64,000 nt of DNA from contig CAZUXW010000005.1 in NCBI GenBank assembly GCA_964624625.1, forward strand, positions 1-64,000, given 5' to 3'. Both the position numbers and the translations under genes were made by a program. This DNA comes from PALSA-1180 sp964624625 (GTDB lineage: Bacteria; Oederibacteriota; Muellerivitia; Muellerivitales; Muellerivitaceae). This document shows positions 33,612 through 43,193 of the stretch, one piece after another. The notes below the pieces were generated by a model that was not told the DNA's origin, searched no databases, and was given only the letters and a program-made list of their open reading frames with translations. Positions within the stretch are counted from its first letter, which is position 1, and each line of letters begins with the position of its first letter.

Positions 33612-34070
33612 ATGGGCGCACTATCGGGAGTTTTCGCCCCTTTTTCGATAACGGCCTCCGCCTTGACGGCGGAACGCCTCCGGATGGATGTCATTTCGAA
33701 TAACATCGCCAACGCCAACACCACGAGAACCATGGAAGGCGGACCCTATATCCGCCAACGAGTTGTTTTCGCGCCGCGTTTTGACCCCACTCCGGCTTTC
33801 GCGCCGGTGGAGGCCTTGATGACCCCGGAGGGGCTGCCGGTCGGGGTGAGAGCGGTGGGTATCACCAAAGATCCTTCCGCACCCCGGATGGTTTATGACC
33901 CGGGTCATCCGGATGCGAATACCGAAGGCTATGTGGCATATCCCAACGTGAATATCGTGAACGAAATGGTTGATATGATCTCGGCGACGCGGGCCTATGA
34001 GGCGAATATCACGGTTTTTAACGCCACGAAATCCATGGCCCTTCAAGCCTTGAATATCGGCAAAGCTTAA
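33612..34070 (+). CDS. flgC: flagellar basal-body rod protein FlgC
   Basis: ATG 33612. The 152-residue protein has ITASALTAERLRMDVISNNIANANTTRT at the start and YVAYPNVNIVNEMVDMISATRAYEANITVFNATKSMA at the end, both typical FlgC/rod signatures. It lies three bases after flgB. Confidence 0.96.
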   Translation: MGALSGVFAPFSITASALTAERLRMDVISNNIANANTTRTMEGGPYIRQRVVFAPRFDPTPAFAPVEALMTPEGLPVGVRAVGITKDPSAPRMVYDPGHPDANTEGYVAYPNVNIVNEMVDMISATRAYEANITVFNATKSMALQALNIGKA

Positions 34071-34122
34071 TTTAAATGAATTGAATTTTCGATAGAACCA
34101 AAATCGATTTAAAGGTACTTTG

Positions 34123-34449
34123 ATGCAAATTCAGCCGGTTCAAATGCCCGTCTCGATGACCCAAGGGGCCATTTTGCCGATTCAACCGATCGCCTTGGAC
34201 GCTGCCCAGAACGCGGCGGAAGTTTCGCCGGCGAATTTTAAGGATTTGATGAAAAAGGCTTTAACGGACCTGAATGTGAGCCAGGTGGGGGCGAACGACG
34301 CCATCAAGAGTTTGGCGACAGGCGGCGAGGAAAACCTTCATGACATCATTATCTCGATGGAAAAAGCCAGCATGACGCTGCAGTACGCTATTCAGATTCG
34401 TAACAAATTGTTGGAGGCTTACCAGTCGGTTATTCAAATGCAGATCTAG
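34123..34449 (+). CDS. fliE: flagellar hook-basal body complex protein FliE
   Basis: ATG 34123 is preferred over the overlapping TTG 34120. The 108-residue protein has a variable N-terminal third. The FliE core follows: FKDLMKKALTDLNVSQVGANDAI, then HDIIISMEKASMTLQYAIQIRNKLLEAYQSVIQMQI. FliE links the MS ring to the proximal rod. Confidence 0.94.
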   Translation: MQIQPVQMPVSMTQGAILPIQPIALDAAQNAAEVSPANFKDLMKKALTDLNVSQVGANDAIKSLATGGEENLHDIIISMEKASMTLQYAIQIRNKLLEAYQSVIQMQI

Positions 34450-34508
34450 GGTTAGCCGCGAGCGGTGAAGACTGAATTGAGGATTGATCCTATTTTCACG
34501 AGGAAAGA

Positions 34509-36161
34509 TTGAAAAACTTTTTCGAACAACTCATACAGCAGTTCAAGGATGTTTGGAGCCGTTTTAACCGGGTCCAGAGGATCCTCATTGTGGCTATTCC
34601 CTTGTCCTTGTTCTTGGGGCTTTTGCTCTTCATTCTCCTTTCCTCGCGCTCCCGGTTCGAGGTTTTGTATTCCAACTTGGAGCAAAAGGACGCCGCGGAA
34701 GTGACGGCCGAACTCAAAAAGGAAAATATTCCCTACCGGTTGGCGACCAAGGACAAGATGGTCATGGTTTTGGTCCCCTCGGAAAAGGTTTATGACACGC
34801 GCTTAACCTTGGCGGGCCAAGGGTTGCCGAAGGGAACGGGCGTGGGGTATGAGATTTTTGACCAGCCCAAATGGGGCTCGACCGACTTTACCCAGAAAGT
34901 AAATTATAAGAGGGCACAGGAAGGGGAGCTGCAAAGAACGATCGGCAGCCTCCAGCAAATCCAAGGGGCCCGCGTCAGTATCGTCATTCCGGAGCCGGAG
35001 CTGTTCACGGAGAAGGAAAAGCCCACCACCGCTTCCGTGGTGTTGGAGTTGAAGTCGGATACCCAGCTGAAGCGGGAACAGGTCCGTGGAATCGTGCATA
35101 TGGTTTCCTCCAGCGTGGAGGGTCTGAAGCCCGAGAATGTCAATGTCATCGACAGCAAAGGCAACATTCTTTCGGCTTTTATCCAGGAAGAGCAGCAGGA
35201 CAACAATCAGGACCCCTTGAACGGCGGAAGCATGCTGACCCAGCAGGCCAAGTTGACGCTGCACCAGATGGAAGTTCAACAAAGCTTCGAGAAGGATTTG
35301 GAGCGAAAAGTCAATGTCATGTTGACCAAGGTGCTGGGCGGCAACAGCCGTTTCGCCGTTTCCGTATCCGCGGAGCTTAATTTTGACAAGACGGAAAACG
35401 ACTCCGAGACTTTCGAGCCGGTGGTGGATGGGCAGGGCATCGCCCGCTCCAGCCAAACGAAGAAGGAGCAGTATGTCGGCGACGGGGGATTTCCCACGAG
35501 CGTGGTGGGCGGCGTTCCCGGAACAGACTCCAATATCCCCGGCTATCAAGCGGTTGCGGGAGCGAATTCCCAATATTCTAAAGAAGAGAACACCACGAAT
35601 TATGAGATCAACCGAACGGTCAAGCATAACGTTGTGGCGCCAGGTTCTCCGAAACGAATTTCAGTAGGGGTGTTTGTGGATAACCTCCAGCCCCAACAGG
35701 TGGAGGCGATTAAGTCGGCGGTTGTGGCGGCGGCTGGTATGGATATCAACCGGGGTGACCAAGTGGCGGTCGAAAATATGCCGTTTGACAACACCCAGGC
35801 TTTGGCGAGTTTGAAGGAGACTCAGATGGAAACCCAACAGAATTTTTATATGACGTTAGGAAAAATCGGCCTGTTGGTATTGATGGCCTTCGGGGTTTTG
35901 CTCTTCCTCAGATCGCTCTTGAAACCCAAGAAGGAAAAGCAGTACGTGGATACGGTGGACGATTTGATGGAGGAGCCGGCCATGATGCCTCAAGTCGAGG
36001 ACATCATCACGACGGATATCACCGCGGAAGACTTGGCTCGTGCTGAAGCGGCTCGGGACGCTAAAAAGCGTCAAGCGGTTCGTGAGGAAGTTTTTGAGAT
36101 GGCAAATAAGAATCCTGAAAATGTCGCCCAAATCATTAAGAAATGGCTCTCTGAGGAGTAG
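34509..36161 (+). CDS. fliF: flagellar MS-ring protein FliF
   Basis: The start is TTG 34509 behind GAGGAAAG. The 550-residue protein has a first membrane helix (ILIVAIPLSLFLGLLLFILLS) and the ring-building motif (SNLEQKDAAEVTAELKKENIPYRL). LAGQGLPKGTGVGYEIFDQPKWGSTDFTQ and ARVSIVIPEPELF follow. A second membrane helix lies near residues 448-468 (IGLLVLMAFGVLLFLRSLL). The C-terminal tail (NPENVAQIIKKWLSEE) matches the FliG-binding end. Confidence 0.97.
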   Translation: MKNFFEQLIQQFKDVWSRFNRVQRILIVAIPLSLFLGLLLFILLSSRSRFEVLYSNLEQKDAAEVTAELKKENIPYRLATKDKMVMVLVPSEKVYDTRLTLAGQGLPKGTGVGYEIFDQPKWGSTDFTQKVNYKRAQEGELQRTIGSLQQIQGARVSIVIPEPELFTEKEKPTTASVVLELKSDTQLKREQVRGIVHMVSSSVEGLKPENVNVIDSKGNILSAFIQEEQQDNNQDPLNGGSMLTQQAKLTLHQMEVQQSFEKDLERKVNVMLTKVLGGNSRFAVSVSAELNFDKTENDSETFEPVVDGQGIARSSQTKKEQYVGDGGFPTSVVGGVPGTDSNIPGYQAVAGANSQYSKEENTTNYEINRTVKHNVVAPGSPKRISVGVFVDNLQPQQVEAIKSAVVAAAGMDINRGDQVAVENMPFDNTQALASLKETQMETQQNFYMTLGKIGLLVLMAFGVLLFLRSLLKPKKEKQYVDTVDDLMEEPAMMPQVEDIITTDITAEDLARAEAARDAKKRQAVREEVFEMANKNPENVAQIIKKWLSEE

Positions 36162-36166
36162 TCTTC

Positions 36167-37186
36167 ATGGCGGATACCAAGAAAAAAGCTGCGTTAACGG
36201 GTGAGCAAAAAGCTGCCGCTCTTCTCATTTCGCTGGGCCCGGAACTCGCGGCCAAGATTTATCAGCATTTGAAAGAAGAGACGGTGGAGCAGGTCACCCT
36301 GCAAATCGCCAATTTGAGAAAAATCACCCCGGATGAAAAAGACTCGGTGATGCAGGAAGTTCTCAATATTGCCGCGGCCCAGGAATATATCTCGCAGGGC
36401 GGCGTGGAATACGCCCACGAAATCCTGGAAAAGGCCTTGGGCGCCAACAAGGCCATGGAAATCATCAACCGCCTTCAGGGATCCCTGCAGATGACGCCTT
36501 TTGACTACATCAAAAGGACGGATCCCCAGCAGCTTTTGAACTTTATTCAAGCGGAGCACCCCCAAACGATCGCCTTGATCCTGGCCCATTTAACGCCGGA
36601 ACACGCCGCCATCATATTGGGAGCCCTTCCGGGCGACGTCCAAGTGGACGTGGCGACCCGCATCGCGATCCTCGACCGGGCCGCCCCGGACGTTGTCATG
36701 GAAATCGAGAGAGTTTTGGAGAGGCGCATATCCTCCATCTTTACCCAGGAATTCACCGCCGCCGGCGGAGTGAGATCCTTGGCCGAGGTGTTGAACCGGG
36801 CCGACCGTTCCACGGAAAAGGCCATTATGGAAAAGTTGGAAGAGTCCAATCCCGAATTGGCCGAGGAAGTCAAGCGGCTCATGTTCGTCTTTGACGACTT
36901 GATCAACCTGGATAACAGGACGATCCAGCAAATCCTCCGTGAGGTGGACGCCAAGGACTTGGCGCTGGCCTTGAAGGGCTGCAAGGACGAGGTCAAGGAG
37001 CATATCCTGAAGAACATGTCGAGCCGCGCGAAAGCCATGATCCAGGAGGACATGGAAGTCATGGGGCCCGTCCGGTTGAAGCACGCTGAGGAAGCGCAGC
37101 AGAAAATCATCAATGTGGTTCGTCAGCTGGAGGAAATGGGCGAGATTGTCGTGGCGCGCGGCGGTGAAGAAGAGGTTATGATCTAG
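36167..37186 (+). CDS. fliG: flagellar motor switch protein FliG
   Basis: ATG 36167, five bases after fliF. The 339-residue protein has the FliG layout. The N-terminal FliF-binding domain has GEQKAAALLISLGPELAAKIYQHL, the middle domain contains the FliM-binding EHPQT motif (AEHPQTIALILAHL), and the C-terminal charged domain interacts with MotA. FliG transmits torque. Confidence 0.97.
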   Translation: MADTKKKAALTGEQKAAALLISLGPELAAKIYQHLKEETVEQVTLQIANLRKITPDEKDSVMQEVLNIAAAQEYISQGGVEYAHEILEKALGANKAMEIINRLQGSLQMTPFDYIKRTDPQQLLNFIQAEHPQTIALILAHLTPEHAAIILGALPGDVQVDVATRIAILDRAAPDVVMEIERVLERRISSIFTQEFTAAGGVRSLAEVLNRADRSTEKAIMEKLEESNPELAEEVKRLMFVFDDLINLDNRTIQQILREVDAKDLALALKGCKDEVKEHILKNMSSRAKAMIQEDMEVMGPVRLKHAEEAQQKIINVVRQLEEMGEIVVARGGEEEVMI

Positions 37187-37208
37187 GCCTTTTTAAGGTG
37201 GAGTGAAC

Positions 37209-38111
37209 ATGAGCCGCGAAGTTCTATCGAGCCGGGATTACCAGCAGTTGGAGCAGGGGTATTTGGTCGACAACGGCCCCTGGCAGGAAGAGATTAAAAA
37301 AAGGCTGAGGCAGCAGGCGGTGGTTAAAATCACCGAGACGCGGCCGACCCTGGGGCCGGAGGAGTTCCAGCCCCTGTTCCTGGCGGAAACGCCGGAAGCG
37401 GTGGAGGAAGTCAAGCCTCCTGAGCCGACCCCGGAAGAAATTCTGGAAAAGGCCAAGTTGGACGCCGAGGAAACGGCGAAGACCATCGAACAGGCGGCCC
37501 GCAAAAGCGCCTTTGACGTGGTGGAACAGGCCCGCTGGGAAGCCAACGACATCCTCGCGAAGGCGAAGGAAGAGGCCGAGAAAGAAGTGCAGCAGTTGAA
37601 GGACGCCGCGGCTGAGGAAGGCCGCAAAGAAGGGCTGGCGAAGGGCCTGGAAGAAGGCTTCGTGAAGGGCCGGACGGAAGGCAACCAGGAATACTCGGCT
37701 TCCGTCAAAAAATGGAATGAGCTTTTCGAAAAGACTTTGGCGGAACGCAAGGCCGCCATGGGAGACCTGCAGCCGATGCTGGTGGAGCTGGTGGGGGATT
37801 GCCTTTACCGCTGTTTGAAGGATGAGAGCCAGAAAAGCGGCCAAGTGGCGGTAGAGTTCGTCAAGGAAGCCTTGTCGAAAGCGCAGGACCGGATTCATTT
37901 GAAGCTGCATTTAAATCCCGGGGATGTGGAGGAAGTGAACGCCCAGAAGGAACGGCTTCAGCTGTCGGTGGGAGCCGGGCAGATGGAATTGGTTTCGGAC
38001 GCCAGGATTGAAAAGGGCGGATGTGTGCTGGAGACGGAGGCGGGATCCGTGGATGTTCGTTTGTCCACCGTGGTTGCCCAAGTCAAAGATTCGTTGAGCG
38101 CGGGGCAGTAA
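37209..38111 (+). CDS. fliH: flagellar export ATPase regulator FliH
   Basis: ATG 37209 behind AAGGTGGAG; an in-frame GTG at 37203 is less likely. The 300-residue protein is rich in Glu, Lys and Ala and mostly helical. Residues 138-158 carry glycines at every fourth position (G138, 142, 146, 150, 154, 158), the glycine-repeat helix known from FliH/YscL proteins. The C-terminal half (from LVELVGDCLYRC) is the FliI-binding domain. It holds FliI in check and brings it to the export gate. Confidence 0.92.
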   Translation: MSREVLSSRDYQQLEQGYLVDNGPWQEEIKKRLRQQAVVKITETRPTLGPEEFQPLFLAETPEAVEEVKPPEPTPEEILEKAKLDAEETAKTIEQAARKSAFDVVEQARWEANDILAKAKEEAEKEVQQLKDAAAEEGRKEGLAKGLEEGFVKGRTEGNQEYSASVKKWNELFEKTLAERKAAMGDLQPMLVELVGDCLYRCLKDESQKSGQVAVEFVKEALSKAQDRIHLKLHLNPGDVEEVNAQKERLQLSVGAGQMELVSDARIEKGGCVLETEAGSVDVRLSTVVAQVKDSLSAGQ

Positions 38112-38141
38112 CGGCTCGAGCGGTTGACCGGGGAGATAAAC

Positions 38142-39482
38142 GTGAATCCAGTTTTGGGCGACATCATTCCACCCCTGGATCATTATAAAAAAAAGATCAG
38201 TGAAGCCGAGATCGCGCGGGTGAACGGAAAAGTCGAGCAGGTGGTGGGGCTGGTCATTGAATCCTCGGGGCCCACGGCCTCGGTGGGGGAAGCCTGCTGG
38301 ATCACGGCGGCGGACGGCGCTGGACAGCCGATTTTGGCCGAAGTGGTGGGGTTTAGGCAGCACCATGTATTACTCATGCCGTTGGCCGAAATGAGGGGCC
38401 TTGGCCCCGGCAGTGAAGTGGTTAAAACAGGGGAACCTTTTAAGATTCCAGTGGGGAAAAACCTGCTGGGCAGGGTCATTGACGCGATGGGCAAGCCCTT
38501 GGACGGCAAAGGGCCCTTGGGTCCGATGGAAGAAAAATATCCCATCCACCGGGAACCGCCGCCGGCGATGGAACGGCGCCGAATCGAGATGCCGGTGTCG
38601 ACGGGTGTTCGGGCTATCGACTCGGTTTTGACTTTGGGCGAAGGGCAACGTTTGGGAATCTTCGCCGGGTCGGGCGTTGGGAAAAGTACGCTTCTGGGAA
38701 TGATCGCCAGAAATACCGTGGCGGACGTCAATGTGATCGCTTTGGTGGGTGAGCGCGGCAGGGAGGTCAGGGACTTTTTAGAAAGGGATCTGGGAGAGAA
38801 AGGGCTGGAGCGAAGCGTGGTCGTGGTGGCCACTTCGGACCAACCTTCCCTCGTCCGGATCCAAGCGGCGCTGGTGGCGACCGCGGTGGCGGAATATTTC
38901 CGCGACCAAGGGAAGCGGGTCATGCTGATGATGGATTCCATCACCCGGTTCGCGATGGCGCAAAGGGAAGTGGGTCTGGCGATTGGGGAGCCGCCGACGA
39001 CCAAGGGTTACACCCCCTCGGTTTTCGCGTTATTGCCCAAACTGCTGGAAAGGGCCGGGACCACCGCCCACCAGGGGAGTATTACAGGACTCTATACCAT
39101 CCTGGTGGAAGCGGACGACATGAACGAACCGGTGGCGGATGCTTGCCGGGCAATTTTAGACGGACACGTGGTTTTGTCGAGGGATCTGGCGGCGCAGAAT
39201 CATTACCCCGCCATTGATGTGCTCAACAGCGTTTCCCGCGTGATGAGGGACATCGTCAGCGCCGAGCAGGCGGAAGGAGCCGCGAAGATCCGCTCCGTTT
39301 TGGCGACGTTTAAAAGCGTCGAGGATTTAATTTCGATCGGGGCCTATGTCAAGGGCAGCAACCCGAAGGTGGACCAGGCTTTGACAAGGCTGGAGGCGGT
39401 TCAAGTTTTCTTGCGGCAGGGACGCGAGGAGAACGCGCTTTGGAAGGACACCCTTCAACGAATGAAGGGCTTTCTTAATTAA
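38142..39482 (+). CDS. fliI: flagellum-specific export ATPase FliI
   Basis: GTG 38142 is preferred because GGGGAG lies six bases upstream; a TTG at 38124 is also open. The 446-residue protein has the F1-beta-like core. The Walker A is GSGVGKST (176-183), and VIALVGERGREVRDFLERDLG and VMLMMDSITRFAMAQREVGL (Walker B) follow. EPPTTKGYTPSVFALLPKLLERAG lies further on. It powers export of rod, hook and filament subunits. Confidence 0.97.
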   Translation: MNPVLGDIIPPLDHYKKKISEAEIARVNGKVEQVVGLVIESSGPTASVGEACWITAADGAGQPILAEVVGFRQHHVLLMPLAEMRGLGPGSEVVKTGEPFKIPVGKNLLGRVIDAMGKPLDGKGPLGPMEEKYPIHREPPPAMERRRIEMPVSTGVRAIDSVLTLGEGQRLGIFAGSGVGKSTLLGMIARNTVADVNVIALVGERGREVRDFLERDLGEKGLERSVVVVATSDQPSLVRIQAALVATAVAEYFRDQGKRVMLMMDSITRFAMAQREVGLAIGEPPTTKGYTPSVFALLPKLLERAGTTAHQGSITGLYTILVEADDMNEPVADACRAILDGHVVLSRDLAAQNHYPAIDVLNSVSRVMRDIVSAEQAEGAAKIRSVLATFKSVEDLISIGAYVKGSNPKVDQALTRLEAVQVFLRQGREENALWKDTLQRMKGFLN

Positions 39483-39490
39483 GAGGGGAC

Positions 39491-39988
39491 ATGGCAAAAA
39501 AGTTTGAATTCCGGCTCGAACAGGTTTTGGGCTTGAGGAAACAAGTGGAAGAGGTGAGGGTCCGGGAATTGTCCCAGGCCAAGGGGAAACTGCTGGAAAT
39601 TGAAAAGAATCTGAAGGAGCATGCCGAGTCGGAATCCCGGTTTTTAGGGACTTACGGCGAGTTTGAAAAGACGGGGCAGTTTAACTCCGACCAAGTGATG
39701 GCTTATTGCGAGTATCAAGATTGGCTCCTGAGGCAGGAAAAGGAGTTCCGCCGCCAGGAAAGGGAATGGGCCGAAGAGGTTGAGCGCCGCCGGCAAAAGG
39801 CCGTGAAGGCGTCGCGGGAGAAAAAGCTCCTGGAAAATTTGAGGGAAAAGAAAAAATCGGTTTACGCCAAGGAAGTCTCGGCTGAGGAACAACGTTTCTT
39901 GGATGAAATTTCGTCGATCGCTTTTGTTAGGCGCGACCGGGCGCAAAGCGCCGTGAACGCCGCTTTAGAACTAAATTCGGGGAGGTGA
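39491..39988 (+). CDS. fliJ: flagellar export chaperone FliJ
   Basis: ATG 39491, eight bases after fliI. The 165-residue protein is almost entirely coiled coil with many Glu, Lys and Arg residues. It begins FEFRLEQVLGLRKQVEEVRVRELSQAKGKL, the usual FliJ start. FliJ acts as the central stalk of the FliHI ATPase. Identity rests on this start, the helical nature and the position after fliI. Confidence 0.9.
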   Translation: MAKKFEFRLEQVLGLRKQVEEVRVRELSQAKGKLLEIEKNLKEHAESESRFLGTYGEFEKTGQFNSDQVMAYCEYQDWLLRQEKEFRRQEREWAEEVERRRQKAVKASREKKLLENLREKKKSVYAKEVSAEEQRFLDEISSIAFVRRDRAQSAVNAALELNSGR

Positions 39989-39992
39989 TTTT

Positions 39993-40808
39993 GTGGATAC
40001 AGCAACGGTTCTAGGATTATTCTTGGGGTTTCTGGGGGTTCTTGGGGGTTCCTTGATCGAAGGAGTTCACCCTGGCGTTTTGTTCAAGTTTTCCGCTTTC
40101 ATGATCGTCGCCGTGGGTTCGGCCGGAGCGACCATCATGAGCTTTCCGATCGACAACGTTAAAGAGTTCATCCCGGTTTTGAAAAAAGCCTTCAAAAAAC
40201 AGGAACTGGATCCAGCCGCGATTGTGACCCAGCTGGTCGGCTTCGCCACAAAGGCCCGCCGGGAAGGTTTGTTGGGTTTGGAAGAGGAAGCGGAGTCGAT
40301 TCAAGATCCCTTCCTGAAAAAGGGCTTGCAGCTGGTCGTTGACGGTACGGACATCGAAATGATCCGTAATATCATGGAAACCGATATCGCCTTTTTGGAA
40401 TCCCGCCATAAAGTGGGTGAGAGCATTTTTGGAACCTTCGGGGGGTTCACGCCGACACTGGGAATCATCGGAACCGTCTTGGGCCTGGTTCACGCCTTGG
40501 GTTCCATGGGAGAAGGCGCCAGCGACGCCAAGGACCTGGTCGCCGCCATCGCCACGGCCTTCATCGCGACTTTTTATGGAATCTCCTTCGCCAATATCAT
40601 CTTTCTTCCGCTTTCGTTTAAGTTAAAGCAAAACAGCCAGCAGGAAGTCCTTTTAAGGGAAGTAATGCTGGAAGGAATCTTGGCGATTTCGGCCGGGGAT
40701 AATCCCCGTATCGTTGAGGAAAAATTGAAAGCCTTCTTGCCGCCCAAAATGAAGTTGGATATGGAAGCCCAAAAGGGACAGGGCGAGGATAAGGAAAAAG
40801 AAGAATAG
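39993..40808 (+). CDS. motA: flagellar motor stator protein MotA
   Basis: The start is GTG 39993 with GGAGG upstream. The 271-residue protein has four membrane helices: TVLGLFLGFLGVLGGSLI, then FSAFMIVAVGSAGATIMSF, then a large cytoplasmic loop with the MotA RREGLLGLEE motif, and two C-terminal helices around FGGFTPTLGIIGTVLGLVHAL. It forms the ion channel with MotB. Placing motAB between fliJ and fliL is spirochete-like, but here fliK, flgD and flgE do not intervene. Confidence 0.95.
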   Translation: MDTATVLGLFLGFLGVLGGSLIEGVHPGVLFKFSAFMIVAVGSAGATIMSFPIDNVKEFIPVLKKAFKKQELDPAAIVTQLVGFATKARREGLLGLEEEAESIQDPFLKKGLQLVVDGTDIEMIRNIMETDIAFLESRHKVGESIFGTFGGFTPTLGIIGTVLGLVHALGSMGEGASDAKDLVAAIATAFIATFYGISFANIIFLPLSFKLKQNSQQEVLLREVMLEGILAISAGDNPRIVEEKLKAFLPPKMKLDMEAQKGQGEDKEKEE

Positions 40809-40848
40809 TTAAAAATCCCCCAGGGGAATTTGAATTGGAGAACGAGTA

Positions 40849-41610
40849 ATGCCAAAACGTAAAAAAGGAGGCCATGAGGCGGGGCTTGAAATGGAGTCCG
40901 GCGGTATGATGCGCTGGCTGTTGACTTACGCCGACTTGATCACCCTGCTCCTGGCCCTTTTTATTATTCTTTACGCTCTTTCGGCCTCGAAAAGCACGGT
41001 GGTATTGCAGGAAATGATGGCTCAGTTCCGGGCGGTTTTTGGACCGATCCCGGGCAATACCACCATTCTTCCTTCGCAAAGCTCCAACCCGGGCGAGCAC
41101 TACAAAATCATCCCTGGCGAGCCGCAAGAGGGTGGTCCGGGAGGGCCCGCGAAGCCAAAGGCCGTTGATGTTGGAAGGGTTAAAAATATTTTCCAGAAGG
41201 AATTGGGCGCCAATAAGGTTAGCATCCGGAAAGAGGCGCGGGGGTTGGTCATCAGCCTCATGACCGACAAGGTTTTGTTCGATTTGGGTGAATATAAGAT
41301 TAAGCCTGAGATGAAGGAAGTGCTGAACGATGTGGCCAAACTATTGAAGCAAAACCCTGACAAGCAAATTGTCGTGGAAGGGCACACGGACGACTTGGCG
41401 ATTCAAACAAGCAAATTGCCGGGTAATTGGGAGCTTTCAGCTTTGCGGGCGACCTCCGTGGTAAAGTATTTAGTGACGGAAAAGGGCTTGGATCCGAGCC
41501 GGTTTTCCGCGTCGGGCTATGGGGAGTATCAACCGTTGGTACCCAACATCAGCGAGGCAAACCGACGGATTAACCGCCGGGTTGACATAGTCATCATGAA
41601 GTTAGATTAA
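40849..41610 (+). CDS. motB: flagellar motor stator protein MotB
   Basis: ATG 40849. The 253-residue protein has a short cytoplasmic start and one membrane helix (TYADLITLLLALFIILYALS) containing the ion-carrying Asp29. A plug/linker region follows, then an OmpA-like peptidoglycan-binding domain (IVVEGHTDDLAIQTSKLPGNWELSALRAT and FSASGYGEYQPLVPN). It anchors the stator to peptidoglycan. Ion specificity cannot be told from the sequence. Confidence 0.95.
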   Translation: MPKRKKGGHEAGLEMESGGMMRWLLTYADLITLLLALFIILYALSASKSTVVLQEMMAQFRAVFGPIPGNTTILPSQSSNPGEHYKIIPGEPQEGGPGGPAKPKAVDVGRVKNIFQKELGANKVSIRKEARGLVISLMTDKVLFDLGEYKIKPEMKEVLNDVAKLLKQNPDKQIVVEGHTDDLAIQTSKLPGNWELSALRATSVVKYLVTEKGLDPSRFSASGYGEYQPLVPNISEANRRINRRVDIVIMKLD

Positions 41611-41626
41611 TAAAGGAGGGGTGAAA

Positions 41627-42103
41627 ATGGCAGATCAAGGCGATAAGGGCACAAAGGGGTTGCTGAGTCTTTTGCTGGCGTTAAGCGTACTGAGTGTTTT
41701 GGGGATCATTACCCTGGCCCTGGGAATGTTCATGGGGTGGGGAGCCAAAACCGAGACGGCGAAAGAAGCCAAAGTTATTGAACAAAAGCCCGAACCGGGA
41801 AAAGTTTATGACTTGGGAACATTCATCGTGAACTTAGCCGATGAAGAGGCTTCCCGGTATATCCGAACTGATATTCAGTTGGAATACAGCAAGGTGAATT
41901 TGGAACTGGATAAGGAAATCAAGGAAAGGGATCCCCAGTTCAAAGATCTGGTCAACACCCTTTTGAACGACCGCAAGGCCGCTGAGTTGTCGACCTCGGA
42001 AGGCAAGGAACGCTTTCGCAGGGAACTTCAGCTCAAAATCAACAATTCTTTGAAGTATGGAGCCGTGACCAACGTGTTTTTAACCCTATTCGCGATCCAG
42101 TAG
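41627..42103 (+). CDS. fliL: flagellar basal body-associated protein FliL
   Basis: ATG 41627 with AAAGGAGGGG upstream. The 158-residue protein has one N-terminal membrane helix (LLSLLLALSVLSVLGIITLALGMF). The FliL domain includes YDLGTFIVNLADEEASRYIRTDIQLEY. It ends VTNVFLTLFAIQ, close to the family ending (VxxVxFTxFVIQ). FliL surrounds and stabilises the stator. Confidence 0.92.
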   Translation: MADQGDKGTKGLLSLLLALSVLSVLGIITLALGMFMGWGAKTETAKEAKVIEQKPEPGKVYDLGTFIVNLADEEASRYIRTDIQLEYSKVNLELDKEIKERDPQFKDLVNTLLNDRKAAELSTSEGKERFRRELQLKINNSLKYGAVTNVFLTLFAIQ

Positions 42104-42143
42104 TCTGAGGGATAAATTTTAGTGAGGGAAGGGAGGGAGACAA

Positions 42144-43175
42144 ATGGATGACTTATTATCTGACGGCGAGGTAAGCGCTCTACTTTCCGAACTAGACGTG
42201 GATATGACCGGTTCCGGCGGTTCTGACTCCTCGGGATCATCGGTGTCGGCTCCCGAAGCCGGCATTACGGTTGATGAGATGGGCCGCAAAATCAAAACCT
42301 ATGACTTCAACCGGCCGAATCGTTTCTCCAAAGACCATATGAGGACCTTGGAGATGCTCCATGAGATATTTTCCCGCGGTTTTACCGCCTCGGTGGCGGC
42401 CTATTTAAGAACCGTGGCTGAGATCAAGGTTGTGTCCGTGACGCAGCTGCCGTTCCGTGAATACACCATGTCGCTTCCCCGTCCGGATTGTATTTTCGTC
42501 TTGAAAATGGAACCCCTCGACGGTGCCTTCCTCCTGGAGATCAACCCGGAATTGGTCTTGACCCTGATTGACCGAATCCTGGGAGGGCCAGGGAAAGCGC
42601 CGACCGCCACCCGGGAGCTCACCCTCATCGAGCAATCCGTCATCGAAAAAATCGTCAACCGCGGATTGGAAGCCCTTCAGGAAGCTTGGTTGAAAGTAGG
42701 CCATTTCCAGCCAAAATTAACCGGCTATGAAACCACCGCTCAGTTTGTCCAGGTCGTCGCGCCCAGCGAAATTACCGCGGTCATCGAGTTCGAGGTGAAA
42801 GTGAATGAGGTGACCGGCAAAATGTCGATGTGTATTCCTTATGTGGTGCTGGAACCGATCATCGGCGACTTGTCCGCTCAAAAATGGTTCACGGTCGGGA
42901 AGAAAGAGTCCACCGCGGAGACGGTGGAGAGCCTCACGAAGGTCATGAGGGAAACCAGCGTTCCCATCGTCGTCCGGGCCGGGGCGACCCAAATCACGGT
43001 CCAGGAAATGCTCCGCCTCAAAGCCGGGGATGTGATTCGTTTGAACACCAGTCCCCATCAAGAGATTGATGTCTTGATCGAGAATTTAGTCAAGTTGAAG
43101 GGCCGGCCGGGAGTTTCGTCCAAAAAGAAAGCCCTTCAAGTAACCAAAGTTTGTTCGTTAGATAACAAATCATAG
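42144..43175 (+). CDS. fliM: flagellar motor switch protein FliM
   Basis: ATG 42144. The 343-residue protein begins with a CheY-P-binding peptide (LLSDGEVSALLSEL, equivalent to LSQxEIDALL). A CheC-like middle domain follows (YDFNRPNRFSKDHMRTLEMLHEIFSRGF). The C-terminal SpoA domain has MLRLKAGDVIRLNT. FliM switches rotation direction in response to CheY, so chemotaxis genes should exist elsewhere in the genome. Confidence 0.97.
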   Translation: MDDLLSDGEVSALLSELDVDMTGSGGSDSSGSSVSAPEAGITVDEMGRKIKTYDFNRPNRFSKDHMRTLEMLHEIFSRGFTASVAAYLRTVAEIKVVSVTQLPFREYTMSLPRPDCIFVLKMEPLDGAFLLEINPELVLTLIDRILGGPGKAPTATRELTLIEQSVIEKIVNRGLEALQEAWLKVGHFQPKLTGYETTAQFVQVVAPSEITAVIEFEVKVNEVTGKMSMCIPYVVLEPIIGDLSAQKWFTVGKKESTAETVESLTKVMRETSVPIVVRAGATQITVQEMLRLKAGDVIRLNTSPHQEIDVLIENLVKLKGRPGVSSKKKALQVTKVCSLDNKS

Positions 43176-43193
43176 TTTCGCCAAAGGGTCTTC

